A DNA stretch of 64,000 nucleotides from Sindora glabra. Its lineage: Eukaryota > Streptophyta > Magnoliopsida > Fabales > Fabaceae. Every line of letters starts with the position of its first letter. Within the stretch, counting starts at the first letter, position 1. The notes under the pieces were generated by a model that did not search any database, was not told the origin of the DNA, and worked only from the letters and a program-made list of their open reading frames with translations. Both the position numbers and the translations under genes were made by a program. The stretch spans positions 69,616,831-69,680,830 of the forward strand of contig CM035233.1 of assembly GCA_020226215.1 (NCBI GenBank). Reading direction: 5' to 3'. Shown in pieces: positions 1 to 12,427 of the stretch.

Positions 1-3000
1 GCGGAGAGCATATACCAAAGATGACAAGATCCCATTTTAATAAGTTGAATTGTTGCGAACTCTGAAACAAGATGGACTGCACCAAGCCAGCGACCCTATT
101 TAATCTACTTGATACCAAAGTAGTTGAAATAGGCGGAAACCAAGTCGTTGAAATAAGTCGAAACTCGTAGGTTCACTTGATGGATTTCGATGAATTCGAA
201 TTTTTATTTCGCAGGTTTTGGAAGATGCAGGTCACTACCTATTTAACCTGTGAAAACTTACGGATGAGTTGGACCGATCATTTTTTTTTATTTCTAAATT
301 TTATATATGTTAAAAATTTTAATTCATACAAAATTATACTCTTAATTTTTATTTTTAGTTATATAGAATTATATTATAAATAATTTATAGATAATAATTT
401 TATTTTATAGATATTTTATGTTTTATATTTTATATATATAAAATTTTTAAGATTATAGATAAATTCAAAATATATTATAATTAATTTATGAATAAATATG
501 TAATACTTTTGAATAATTTTAATTTTTTATTATTTAAAAAATAAAAATTTTAAAAAATAAAATAAAAAATAAAAAATTCATAGTTAATTTAAATTTACAA
601 AAACCAAACTAAAGCCTTTATATTAAAAGGTTGTGTGGGTCGATCCAGCCCACCAATTTTCCAACTCTATGTAATAAACATATATAAAGTTGAGGGTTTA
701 AACCCACAATGTAAGGACAACCACAATAATATTAAGTGTCATTATATTATTAAAGGTATCAACAATTTTTGTTCAGTTTTTAAACATATTCACAAATGTT
801 TGATTGATATTGATTTGATGAATAAAAAATTAATTTTGATTCTTTTATTGTAATTTCATATATAAAATTAAATGTAAGTTTGTTTTAAATTAATTAATTT
901 TTTTCTTATAATTCCAGATGAAGAACTAATAAAGAATATTTTTTGAATCATATTAATTGATTAAGCATTGATAACTATTTAATATTAAGTTAAATGAGTT
1001 TAAACAGAAGAACATCACTTTTGTAACACTTAAGCTGACCACGCAGTTAGCTTACATTTAATTAATTAACTAATCAGCTTATATTAAGAAATGTTCAGCT
1101 TGAATAATCACTAAACACTAAAATAGTTATAATCAATCTGTATGAGTTAACATTTAAAAAATTTTATAATGATCTTTTGCTATATAATAATCTCTTTATT
1201 TTCGTATAAAGTGATCAATTTACTCTTCCGGTTATTATTGTATAAAATTTTAGTAGGTCTTTTAAACTTTAATTAGATTCATTTTACTTTACTCACTCTC
1301 TCTTTAATGTCAAGCGTCGAAGGATTCATATAACACACACCGTCATTGGCTTTTATAGATCCATCACTATTTGATTAATTGATTACTCTACTCAAGTAGT
1401 TGATCATTTTGCTCCGCCGTCCATCATTCATTTCTATATTGTCTAATAAATTCTAAAACATCAGGCATAATAATCATTTATAAATAAGATGTAGAAGCGA
1501 ATACGTCGGTTAATGGAAGTGAGCATAATCTTATTCCCTGACTCCGTAGTTTCTATTTTGTTTTTATTCGCTTAATGGATTGGATTTGTCATCAGAGAAG
1601 GAAAAAAAACTATATTTATTAAGGACAAACTAATAAAAATAATTTACATAATCATTTTTTTTAAATTGTATATAATCCAAAGATCAATGACAAAACTTGT
1701 ATGTTTAAGATTTTTTAGAAAATTAGAAGGAAAAATATATATTTGAATAAAAATGTTAAAGTGTTTGAAAACATCACAAACTCTAATTTTTTATTATTCT
1801 TCTTAGAGGTATTAAAATAAATTAAATTTAATAAGTTGATTTAAAACTGATATAATTTTTCCTAACCTAAGATTAGGATTGACATGAAAAATGATAACAG
1901 TGGCCCGACATTATAAAGATTAGAATTGATTAACCTAATCTGGTAAAGGATTAAGACCAATAAATGTTAGCTCATTAGATTATTGGATTAATCCATTAAA
2001 CTGATAATAGTAGTAAATGATAAATAATTAATTATCATTACATATTTAATTTTTATATATATTAAAATAATAATTTTGATATATTAAAATTATACTTTAA
2101 TATGTATAATATTAAAATTATATATATAAGCAATATTAAATCATTTTTAGTATTAAAATTAATAAGTTTATATATTTAATATTATCAATATATATAATAT
2201 AAGTTTATCAAAATAAATAATTATATTAAAATTTGAATTAGTACTTTTATATTAAAATTTTAAATTATTTAAAAAATTAAATAAATAATTTTAATATTAA
2301 ATTTAAATATATTATATTCATATATATAATAAAATATGTTATTATTTATTTTTTATTATATATAAATTAATATAATTATTTTTAGTAATATATTATTTAT
2401 ATATTTATTTATTTATATATATTTAATAATATATAAATTATTAAATATATATATATATATATAACTCATTACATTAATATTTATTTATACTTATTTTATT
2501 TAATAGTCAAATTTTTTTAGACTGGTCTCATGATTTTTACTTTTCTTAATAAGTTTTTTTTCACATTAAAAATTGTCATTTATTTATTTATTTTTTATTA
2601 TTTATATTTACATTAAACAATAATAATAATATTTTTTAAGTGATAATAATAAAATATAATTATATTTTATAATAATAAGAGTATTTATATCAATAATAAT
2701 CATCAGAAGAAATTTTAATTTTAATTTTAAAATTTGTTACCACTAATTAATCACATAAAATTTTCAATATGTAATTTTAATTATTAATCTTATTATACTT
2801 CAAATTTAAACTTAATTTATTTAAATTAAATATAAATTTATAAATAATTTTTATAAGTGGTCAGTTTATTTCTAGTTAATATTTTGTTTTACGTATTAAA
2901 GGTGATAATATTTTAATTTAAAATTTTAATATATTAAAATGTTACTAATATATCCTAAAAAATTAGGAACAAAATACATTAATATTTAAAAAATTTCTTA

Positions 3001-3600
3001 TTTTCTTTTTTAAAAGAATTCATATTTAATTTCTTCAAAATTTAAAATAATATATAATTTTCATTTCAATTGTCTCAATAAATTTATCCTAATTTTATTC
3101 TTTTAAAAAATTTTAAATTATAATAATAAAATATAATTATATTTAATAATAATATATTTTAATTAATTAATAATATAAAATTAATAACAAATAAATAATT
3201 AATATGATAATAATAATAAAATATAACGAATTATAAAATCTGCCTGAATCAACTTGATAAATGTCGATTTGAAGTTGGAATTAAGATTAGTATTATAATG
3301 ATTCTATCTAATTCCGATCTAATGAAAAAGTAATTTGACGTGAAACTAATTTGACATACAATTTTTGTTCATCAGATTAACTTAATAGAATTAAATTATC
3401 TTCCTTCCAGAAATCCTAATTTCCTACTCAAAATGCCATTTTATAATTTTATAATGAAACTAAAGTGGGATTGAAATAATGCAACGATTTACCGCAAGCT
3501 GTGACAGTGACTCTTATATTCTTTTCTTTTGGGACATTGTTCTGGGGACATGGATTTTGACTTTCTTCTCCTTTTAACTCCGGAAGACTAAACAATGAAC
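1..3600. other. AT-rich intergenic DNA
   Basis: No gene is supported here. The first 240 bases have more balanced composition and may be the end of a repeat that starts outside the window, but no terminal motif or coding potential is clear. From about 260 to 3,450 the sequence is almost entirely A and T, with short ORFs that look random. The last 100 bases of this stretch become richer in G and C on approach to the GH3 gene and probably belong to its promoter. No auxin response element of the TGTCTC or GAGACA type was seen in that proximal part. Confidence 0.6.
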
Positions 3601-3706
3601 ATTGGACACAACACGAGCAACATCGGCTGGACAGCCTTCCGACGTAACCGGTAACGTCTGCTCACCTTCCGTCTCCTACGCACCCTGTTAGCATTTCCAC
3701 TTCAAC

Positions 3707-6018
3707 ATGACGACAGACGACGAACTTATACGGAAACTGGAGGACTCCACCATAAACGCCGAGCTTCACCAGCTGGAGACTCTCCGCTCAATACTTAATC
3801 ATAATGGCGGCGTACGCTATCTCCAGCCTTACCTTCAATGCTATAATGCGCCGCTCGACGATGTTACTTTCAGACGTTCAGTGCCCTTGTCTTGCTATGA
3901 CGATTATGTTGATTATATTAATGAGATGGCGGACGGAGTTGATGATCACGATGAACCTCTCCTCTCTGTCGATCCTCTTCTCTGTTTCTTCAGCAGGTTG
4001 ACATTTCCTCCTATGAGTCTATGACTATGATCTTATCTTGGTTCTAAAGGATCCCTTATTTCAATTTTTTTGTAAATAGGTTAATTTTGCTTAAATATGT
4101 GTTTAATCGGAATGACAAACTGCTTTTGGTTGTTGGAAGCACAGAGGATTGGAAAACTCGGTTCGATTGCTTAGATGAGTTTGAGGCTTTGTTCGCTTTG
4201 GAAAACTTGGTTCTATCGCTGACCCGTTGTTATTGTTAGATATTAGCTAAAAGTTCAGAAATTGTTACCATACTATGGTTATACTTCCAAATATTTATTC
4301 GTAATTGTCATTGTCATCCTTATATTGACAGAGCAGATAAAGCAGGAAATCATAGGGCGATGCTTTATGTTTTATTATATTTCATAGTTTTCTGGAAACT
4401 GGAATTTAATTGAAATTAGGTCCATGTACATTTTTTTGGGGGAGTTTTTTGATTTGGAATGTGACTTTTGTTTTTTCAGCTCTGGAACAAGTTCCATGAA
4501 GCCAAAATTGATCCCTTATTTTGATTCAAGCCTTTCAAAAGCTGCCTCCTTTATTGCTCACCGAGGCAGTGCTGCAGTTCTTCAGAGGTAAGTTAATTAA
4601 ACTGTTTTATATTCCTGTCGAAAATTGGAAGATTTATGTATGATTTGTTCAGTAAGATTAGTTTCAAACCGTGCATATATAGGATGTTTCCTCCAAGGCC
4701 TTCAGTCAACAAGATCCTATGGTTTCTCTATGCTGACAGTATTACTACTACTAAAGGTGGCTTGAAGGTTATGGCTGCTTCTTCATACCCTTTGCAGAGT
4801 GGCAAGGCCACCTCTCAACAACTTGCTTCCCTTTCTAGTCCCCCAGAAGTCATTCTAGGATCTAATGTTGAACATCAAATGTATTGTCACCTTCTTTGTG
4901 GCCTTAAGAATTTTAATGTTATAGATGGGATTAGAGCCCCATATGCAATAGGCTTGATTAGATCCTTTTCTCTCCTCGAGTCCAAGTGGGAGCAGCTATG
5001 CGAAGATCTTGAACATGGCTTTCCAAATTCTGAAATATCAGAAGTTCCAATGCGTGAAGCAGTGACTAGGATTCTCGGTGGGCCACAGCCACAGTTGGCA
5101 GAGAGAATCCGGTTACTATGTGAAGGGAAAAACTGGGACGGAATTGTGAGTAGGCTTTGGCCTAACACTCGTTATATCAGGTGTGTTACCACGGGAAGCA
5201 TGAAGCAGTACTATCTAAAGCTTAAGTACTATGGAGGGGAGATACCTATTTTAGGAGGAGATTACTTTGCTTCTGAGTGCTCTGTTGGTATAAATTTAGA
5301 CATAATGCAACCTCCAGAGACAACCCGATTTGTAATACTTCCTACAGCTGCCTATTTTGAGTTTCTTCCATTTGACATGAACCGGGGGAGTGATGTTGGC
5401 GAGGAAACAGTTGATATCAGTGGTGTAGAGGCAGGGAAGATGTATGAAGTGGTTGTCACTACTTATAGAGGATTTTACCGCTATCGTTTGGGTGATATAA
5501 TGAGAGTTGTTGGTTTCCATAATTCATCTCCACAAGTGGAATTTGTGATGAGAGCCCCTAAAAATCCCTCCGAAGTTATAACAGAGAGAGACTTGGTTCT
5601 TGCTGTTGAAAATTTTCAACAGGCAATAAGAGGTGCTTTGGGAATAGAGACTGTTGAGTTTGCTGGTTCCTTGGATGTGGAGTCAAGGCCAAAGCAGTTG
5701 AAGGTATTTTTGGAAGTTCAGGAGGGATCTATATCTGTGCAGGATAAACTGAAGGAGTCAGTTTTAAGTCTTAAAAGTTATCGTTGCTCTCTTGAGAGTG
5801 GCTTGGGAGCTATGTACAAGATGCAGAAGGATGAAGGTCAACTAGGGCCCTTGTCAATTTTCTTCCTCAAGCCTGGAGCTTTTGATCGTTTATCAGAAGT
5901 AGCCATAAGGAATGGAGCACCGGCTAGTCAGTATAAGCCACCAAAGATTATACGGAATCATGAGATTGTCAAACTCTTGGAAAGTTTAGCTATAGTGTCA
6001 GTATCTTCAGATGGCTAA
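3707..6018 (+). CDS. GH3 family acyl-acid amido synthetase (3 exons)
   Basis: GH3 enzymes adenylate an acyl acid (jasmonate, auxin or a benzoate) and join it to an amino acid, in the cytosol. Exons by reading frame and splice sites: 3707-3996, 4480-4587 and 4683-6018, giving 577 residues, a usual GH3 length. The exon 1/2 junction rebuilds the phosphate-binding loop SSGTSS at residues 97-102. TGSM lies at 303-306, the A5-type YFASE motif at 327-331, YRYRLGD at 398-404 and the C-terminal lysine segment QYKPPK at 549-554. LYCHLLCGL-type and LGGP motifs of the family are present. The hinge after PQVEFVM is unusual: the family RRxxVxLSI-D-K block is replaced by a shorter RAPKNPSEVITERDL-like stretch, so this is a divergent clade and not a standard JAR1 or GH3.5 type. 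The substrate cannot be told. The gene converges on a transporter 0.4 kb away. Assignment to GH3 is firm. Confidence 0.95.
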
Positions 6019-6435
6019 TGGCTAATATACTGGGAATCAATTAGACTACTATAATTCTTCTGTTCCTCCCTTCTGAAGTCTAGCTTTCCCAGAGAAAGAT
6101 TATATATATATATATAATCACTTTTAACATCTAGGAGGAGCTTAGTTGCTCTTTACTACAATAAGAGAGTAGTGTTACTTCTACCTCTTCTATTCATAAT
6201 TTCTCTTCATACCTGCACACGAAGCACAATCTAAATTACAATGGTTGCAATTGTTATGATATAAGTAAGAAAATATTAACTTAAATTGTACCATGAATGA
6301 ATAAGAGTTCAACAAATATTTCACAAAATTAAACAAAGTGTATTTTTCATAGTGGTCTTTATTTTTTTTAACAGTCCACCCCCATGCTTGCCTGAGGCTT
6401 TTTATTCTTGTCATGCCCCCTGATATTTCTGCTTC
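6019..6435. other. Convergent intergenic spacer / 3' UTRs
   Basis: This 417-base gap holds the 3' untranslated ends of the plus-strand GH3 gene and the minus-strand sugar transporter, which converge here. A short TA dinucleotide run lies at about 6099-6117. No coding potential beyond chance ORFs was seen. Overlapping antisense transcript ends are possible but unproven. Confidence 0.6.
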
Positions 6436-9400
6436 CTACACGTTAATGGCTGCTTGCACTTGTTCCAGGCTTCTTCCCTTTGTTTCTGGCACCGCTACAA
6501 CTATAAATAATACTGCCAGTGCATTGATCATGCCATAGAGAATGAAAGTACCTAAAAGCCAGCACACCAGTGAACTTGAAGCTAAATAAAGTTGTTGAAG
6601 AGTGTAAATTTCTTGAAGCTGTAATAGACTAATAGTAAGCTCTCTATCCAACGATGAGGTTGATCTTTACCCATGAATGAAACATGACTAGGATTTAGGA
6701 TTTGTATTTACCATAGGAGCTCCAGCTCACGAGAAAGTTGAACGTGTAAGAACATAGCCATGCACCAAACCAGTTCACTAATGTTGCTAGGCTTCCTGCT
6801 CTCCCTTTAATGTTGATTGGAAATATCTGCAACAGAATTTCATTTCTGGGCATGATTCATTCTTTTTTATCTTTTTAGCGGGTTTGCAAGTCTTATCTTC
6901 CTCCATTTCCCATCTTTCCTCTTTCTCTGTGTTATATATATATATATATTGCTACGACTTTCTACGTGTTATATTGTTAGCGACAAAAGCTACTTACAAA
7001 CTACCCCTCTCAATATCTCTAAGATTCGGACATTATGGCATAGTTTGAATCAAACTATTCTCACCTGCTTTTAAACAGACGAAGCGTAACCAATTTGGCT
7101 CATATCGTGCTAGAAGCATAGTGTGAAAGATTGACATGTGTAACTTTTGGAAATTCTCATGTAAGATACTAATTTTGAAACTAGTATGTCTTGATGTTGA
7201 GTTTGTTTGCTTCTATCCTTATGTTATTTCTTTACCTTAACCACAGAGAACAGAAAAAAAATTAGTACCTCAGACATGACAACCCATGGAATTGCTCCCA
7301 TTCCAATTGAAAATGCTGCAATGTACACCTGATATCATCAAAGAGGAAATTTCACATAAATTTTTTCAGATGGAGAATGAGTTGAAATTTCTGTGACATA
7401 TAGCTCAAAGCAAATATCACAATAAAAGAGACTAGATGACAATACCAGTATGCCAATTACAGCTAGTGCTGGGACTGCTTTAATTGACACCTCATGGACC
7501 TGGTTACATATTACTGTGTCAATTTAATATCAGGAAATGGAATGAAAGCTGTAAGAATTTTCAGTTGGGGTCAGAAACCTTGAGATAGAATGCAACTGCA
7601 ATGATTAAACAACCTGTGACCAGTGCTGATCCAGAAACCTGAAATAAAGGCCAAAAGGGAAAAAAGTTCAAGGAAAATGTTAAGCAAGAATCAAATCATT
7701 GTGAAGTGCTTTGTCCATGAGTAATACCAGTAAGAGTGGCTTCCTTCCAACCCTATCTATGAGGGCTGCACCAGTACCAGTGACCACAAGCTGCATAACA
7801 GAACTTATGATCAGTAGGTTTTAAAAGAACAAATTTTTTAAGATTTTTTGAGACAAGTGGTATAAGTTAGAATTAAGAACCTGAAGACAAGCATATATTA
7901 TAGACCCAGTCCTAGAGGAAAATCCTGCATCATAATAAATTCTTAAAATATTTGATTCGAAAACAAAAATCATAATATGAATGTTCCATGAAGTTCAATT
8001 TACTTATACATGCTCCGAATGAGATGGGTGACAATGGAAACTTCAGGTTTTATACAAATATGAAGCTACGCTAATTGTAAATTACAAAATTCTAATGGTA
8101 CCTGCTATATCAAATATACTGCTGAGATAAAAGCAAATTCCATTGATTCCTCCAAATTGTTGACAGACCATCAGTCCAACTCCAATCTGGTGACAGATAA
8201 ATACATCACATATATTTCTTGGCTTTAAATGAACTTGAAGCAATAAAAAAGAAAAAGAAAGAATAGGGATTAGACAGAGTAGTTACCGTGACCGCGCGCA
8301 AATATCTTCTTTGAAACAATTCAAGTAGCTTGGGTTTTGGAAGTTGTCTTAAAGTAGTTATATAATCCTGTCAACCAGTGACATTCCCTCCTTAACTAAA
8401 TTTTCTTGCATTATGACTGTGACGTTTTGAACTGAGACAAAGCCATAAAATTATATCTAGGACTATAGGAACCTGAATTTCATCTGCCTCGTGTGATATA
8501 TTGGCATCCTTGCCACGAAGTTTCTGCAATGCTGCCAAGAAATCTCTCTCTCTTCCTCTTTTTGCCTGCAGTCATCATTTAATGTTGTGTGTTTTATTTT
8601 TTTGCTTTATATTGTTTTCTAATAAAAACATGGATGTGCGGGAATGCATTTCTTACCAGCCATCTAGGAGACTCTGGAATCAAAAAGAGACCCAAAAACA
8701 GAACAGTACAGGGAACGAGGCCTGCAAGCATTTGCCTTGTGAACTTTGAAGCAGAGTTTCATATCTGTTGGGTATCCTAATTTTGCTCATATATCTATTC
8801 TTCTTATCTCACTCTTGTTAGAATTAAATTCAAAGTGAACAGAAATTACACCTATTAATGCTAAAGCCCTCCATGAAAGAACTGTTCCAATTATGAATGA
8901 CACAGACACTGCGGTACATATCATGAACTGCAGCCAGAAAGAAAGGATAAGCATTAGGTACCATTAGGATCTATGTTACATTTCCATTCAATAGATAACA
9001 TCAGTTTGTGCCAAAAAAATTCAGTGATTTATAAGTTCCTATAGTTGTTTGTAGAATTGTTATAAATCTACCTGATTTATGGCAGTGAGTGCCCCCCGGA
9101 GATCCTTTGGTGCAATTTCTGCAATGAATACAGGCACCTTGTATCGTGCAAAAATTACACTGTTAGACCTTTATGATAAAAGGCAAAATTGTGTAAGTCT
9201 AGCAAATGAAATTTTGTGAATTGTTTCATCGAATAGTCCAAGAAAATTGCAAAATTTAACATGGTACAAAAACAGGACCAAGTTAATTAGCATTCAGGTC
9301 TTAGTGCTCGTATATCATCATTATCCTTTCCTCGCACAGCTGATGTGGAACTTGGGGTAACATAATGGGTTTAATAAAAAGAGGAAATGAAAACACACCA

Positions 9401-10492
9401 CATAAGAAAAGACTCCCATTCCATAACCTGTTGCCAATCTCCCAATGTCCAGAGGCAAAAAGTCCTGTAGGGGTTACAGAAGAGGGGAAAATCTAGATAT
9501 TAGTCTGTGATTTTAGGCAGAAAACTAGATAAGAAATGAGGTAGAACTTTGAACCTCTGAAAAGTATATGGCAAGCCACCCTGCAACACAGAAAGCACTT
9601 GACACTCTCATTGCCTGCAATTATTCCATATTCCTTTTTTGACATCTTTGAATTGCCCCGGATAAAATTAAAAATTCTGAAGTAAAAAGCATTCCTTAAC
9701 CGGCCATCATAATTCCCCCACACTTACTCCTTTTCGCCCAATAAAATCAGCAATTGGACCGCTTGTTATTGCACCAATCATTGCACCAAATGTCAAGATA
9801 GAACCAAACAGTGAATACTGCATACAAATACAAGCAATACTCCAAAATTAAATAGAGCTCAAGTGACATATGATGGTACCTGAAGGCTTTGCCTCCGTAA
9901 CCATCCTAAGTTCGATTCCAGGATCATGCGTGCATATGTTTAGTGGTTCAATCACTTATACTATTATCCAAAAAAAAAGATACAACAAATCCCTGATTGT
10001 ATGGCTTAGACCGAATTGAAACCACAAGGTGAAGTACAGATATTTAAAGTCAGGAGGAGTTGCTAGAAGTTTAATAAGTGAAAAAGTGCTTTAATCTCTT
10101 CTAGCTTACCTCTGCTAAAGATAGATTCAGATCCTTTCTGATTCCAGCTTGCGTAGGTGATGAATAACCAGCCTGAAAACACACTGATAATACTTGAGGG
10201 CCACAAACATTTATACTTCAAACAGTTAAGTAAAAACTACTAAACTAGAACACCCCAGTTTTCTGTTCTCAAGATTCTATCCTCTTTTTCCTTTATCCTT
10301 TTTCCAGCTAGTTGATATGGCTCGTATTATATAGAGTTGGATTGAAATCTAAGCACTTACACAAGCTCCGAATTCATAGGAACCACAAACTGCAACTAAA
10401 GTACTAAAGTAAACCATCCATTTATGCCCTTTGCCCGATTGCACGGAGCCATCTCCATTAGCTAAGTTCTCCTGTTCCCTCATCAGTGGCAT
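6436..10492 (-). CDS. ERD6-like monosaccharide transporter, copy A (18 exons)
   Basis: A major-facilitator sugar carrier of the plant ERD6-like (ESL) group, whose studied members move hexoses across the tonoplast or plasma membrane. Exons, 5' to 3': 10361-10492, 10110-10172, 9728-9817, 9555-9614, 9399-9464, 9072-9137, 8852-8927, 8657-8721, 8473-8565, 8287-8367, 8102-8186, 7881-7924, 7728-7790, 7579-7638, 7446-7499, 7269-7328, 6712-6826, 6436-6551. All introns are GT-AG and the product is 462 residues. Family signatures in order: GSYEFGAC in helix 1, GRKG after helix 2, RLATGYGMG, VPVFIAEIAP, PESPRWL, CQQFGGINGICFY in helix 7, DRVGRKP, PWVVMSE and PETKGRSLEQ at the C-terminus. The start is uncertain by three codons (a second ATG lies at 10481-10483). 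A SINE sits in intron 2. The adjacent copy B shares all intron positions. No frameshift or stop was seen. Confidence 0.92.
9851..9978 (+). repeat. tRNA-type SINE in intron 2 of transporter copy A
   Basis: A roughly 130-base segment has a pol III A-box-like block (GAGCTCAAGTGA, about 9854-9865). About 45 bases further on is a B-box-like block (AGTTCGATTCC, 9909-9919). A conserved tail follows, ending in nine or so A residues. This is the layout of a tRNA-derived SINE, inserted antisense to the host gene. A decayed relative with the same tail (TTTAGTGGTTTAATCACTTA) lies at about 43893-44017. Target duplications were not resolved. Confidence 0.6.
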
Positions 10493-12427
10493 GGATAGTT
10501 TTGCTGAGAGTTGAGCACAGAAGTTAGCAACTATAGTTTTTCTTGTTTTAAATGTTGGCAAGTGTATTTAGCACAAACTTCTTCATGCTTTGTGCTATTA
10601 AGATAAAAAGCGGTTGCTTTTCTTGTAAAGTCATCCATTATTTCCTAGCTTTTCAATAGAATAATTCTTAAACTAGCACATTGTAACAACTTCATAATCA
10701 AAATAAGAAATGCCTGTTAGTTCACTCCCAAGGCATCTCTTGTAATGGCCATCTACTAAAGAATAATTACTGAAAAGTTAGTGGAAATCCCACTCACAAT
10801 AGCAATCAAACCCGAACAGTGAAAAGGAATCAAGCTTTATATTTCTGTGGTTAGGTGATGACTGAAGTCAATGAACAGCAAGGGCAAATGTGACATGAAA
10901 CAAGTTGGAATATCCTTATTTCAGAAGCGTTCTGATGGCCGCTATTGAGGTACTCCAAGCAGAAGAGGGGAACTTCTTAACTCACACGACGAAACAGGTT
11001 TCTTCCTCCCAAGAAAGATGGAAAGAATTTGAAAGGTAAAGGTGTCAGCATCTAAAGATTCTTGCCGTAGTTTTTGTTTTCTTTAAGAAATGGGGCACGC
11101 ATACGGAACTTCAGTCGCGTCTTTCATCTTGTTAATTATGAAAATGTGCATATAAAATGATTTTCAGCAACAATCCTGGAGACGTCTTTCCTTATTTAGT
11201 CATGTGGTTCTCGGGAAAGACCCAAAATTTGTCTTGGACAAACAAACCGGATATATCAGTGGGATCATGATTCTAAGCTACGATTGCAGTCGAGTTTGCG
11301 GTTTTGTTGCGATTAGCAATTGCAGACAAATGCATTCATTGCGATGCAATGCAGTCTGCAGGCTGTAATTTATTTAAAACTCTGATCCACACTCTTAGAT
11401 AATACATCTAGGGGTGGTTCAAGTCCAGCTGTGAGTGAATATTGCTTGCTTCAAAACTTCAACCAAATTATTTATTTGAATTTGACTCAAATTAAGTTGA
11501 TAAAAATTTAATTTGATAATTCTTTTGATCTAACCAATAAATTATAATTTAAAGTAAGTAAATTTAAATTCAAAAGAACCAAACTAACTTGTATTATTGA
11601 TTCTTTAATTCTAGCTTGATTCATTTGATTCAAATTCTATAAAAGTTGTTGTGCTAACTTACCGATATAATGTAATATTATGTTTAGCATTATAATTTAT
11701 TTTATAAAAATGTGTTTATAATATTAAATATGATTAATTTATCGAGTTTGTTTATGTATCCAAAGAATTGAACTAATTATAAATTTAAATTGAATTATTT
11801 AACAAATTTATCATATATCTATACTGATGTCCTACTCATTTGATTTATCAATACAATTTAAAAAATTAAATTTTGAGTCGAATCACGAATCAAAGAGAAA
11901 TGAAGGAGTTAGCCCGATTCATTTCCTTCCTTAGCTATAGCATAGGCATTAGTCTACATTTGAGTAAATCATCATAGTGCCACCTACAGTGAAAAAGCAA
12001 CCTGCAAATTGCGCTGCTTTTTGTTGCTGGCCATAGTGCAGGTCATGCGTGCTCATTTTCTTTCTTCCCCTGTCGAACATAGCTTAATAAATTAACTATT
12101 TCCAGTCTAAAGCATTTAATTAACTTTAAGCTGCTTGACAATTTAGAATGGTACAAAATGGATTCATGAATACCACCTCATGAGTCAATGACCTAAACCA
12201 ATAAAAACCGATTTAAATGGAACCTTAAGAAATATGCCTTTATTTTTTTTTTTTTCTTTTGTGGTCCACCGTTAAGAATCATATCAACAAAATGACGGGA
12301 AGACCTCCCATTTCATCCAGTGCTTAATGGGAATGTCAAACAAAAGGACAAAATTCTTCCAATAGCAGTCCTTTACTTTATCTCTATGGGTCATCTATTC
12401 CGGCCACAACTCCACAATTCCAGCTTC
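10493..12427. other. Intergenic region between the tandem transporters
   Basis: About 1.9 kb separate the start of transporter copy A from the stop of copy B, so it must hold the promoter and 5' UTR of copy A and the 3' UTR of copy B. The part from 10500 to 11400 is of ordinary composition and 11450-11900 is AT-rich. A T-run lies near 12241-12260. No further ORF, RNA gene or clear promoter element was recognised. Confidence 0.6.

Noticed and set aside
177..853. Two short plus-strand reading frames near the window start (68 and 72 codons)
   Set aside because: They are low-complexity, run through AT-rich sequence and have no recognisable domain or splice context.
4887..5520. Minus-strand reading frames opposite the GH3 gene
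   Set aside because: They are shadows of exon 3, which carries clear GH3 motifs on the plus strand.
8501..8780. Plus-strand frames of 82 and 63 codons
   Set aside because: They lie across exons 8 and 9 of the minus-strand transporter and their intron. No independent evidence.
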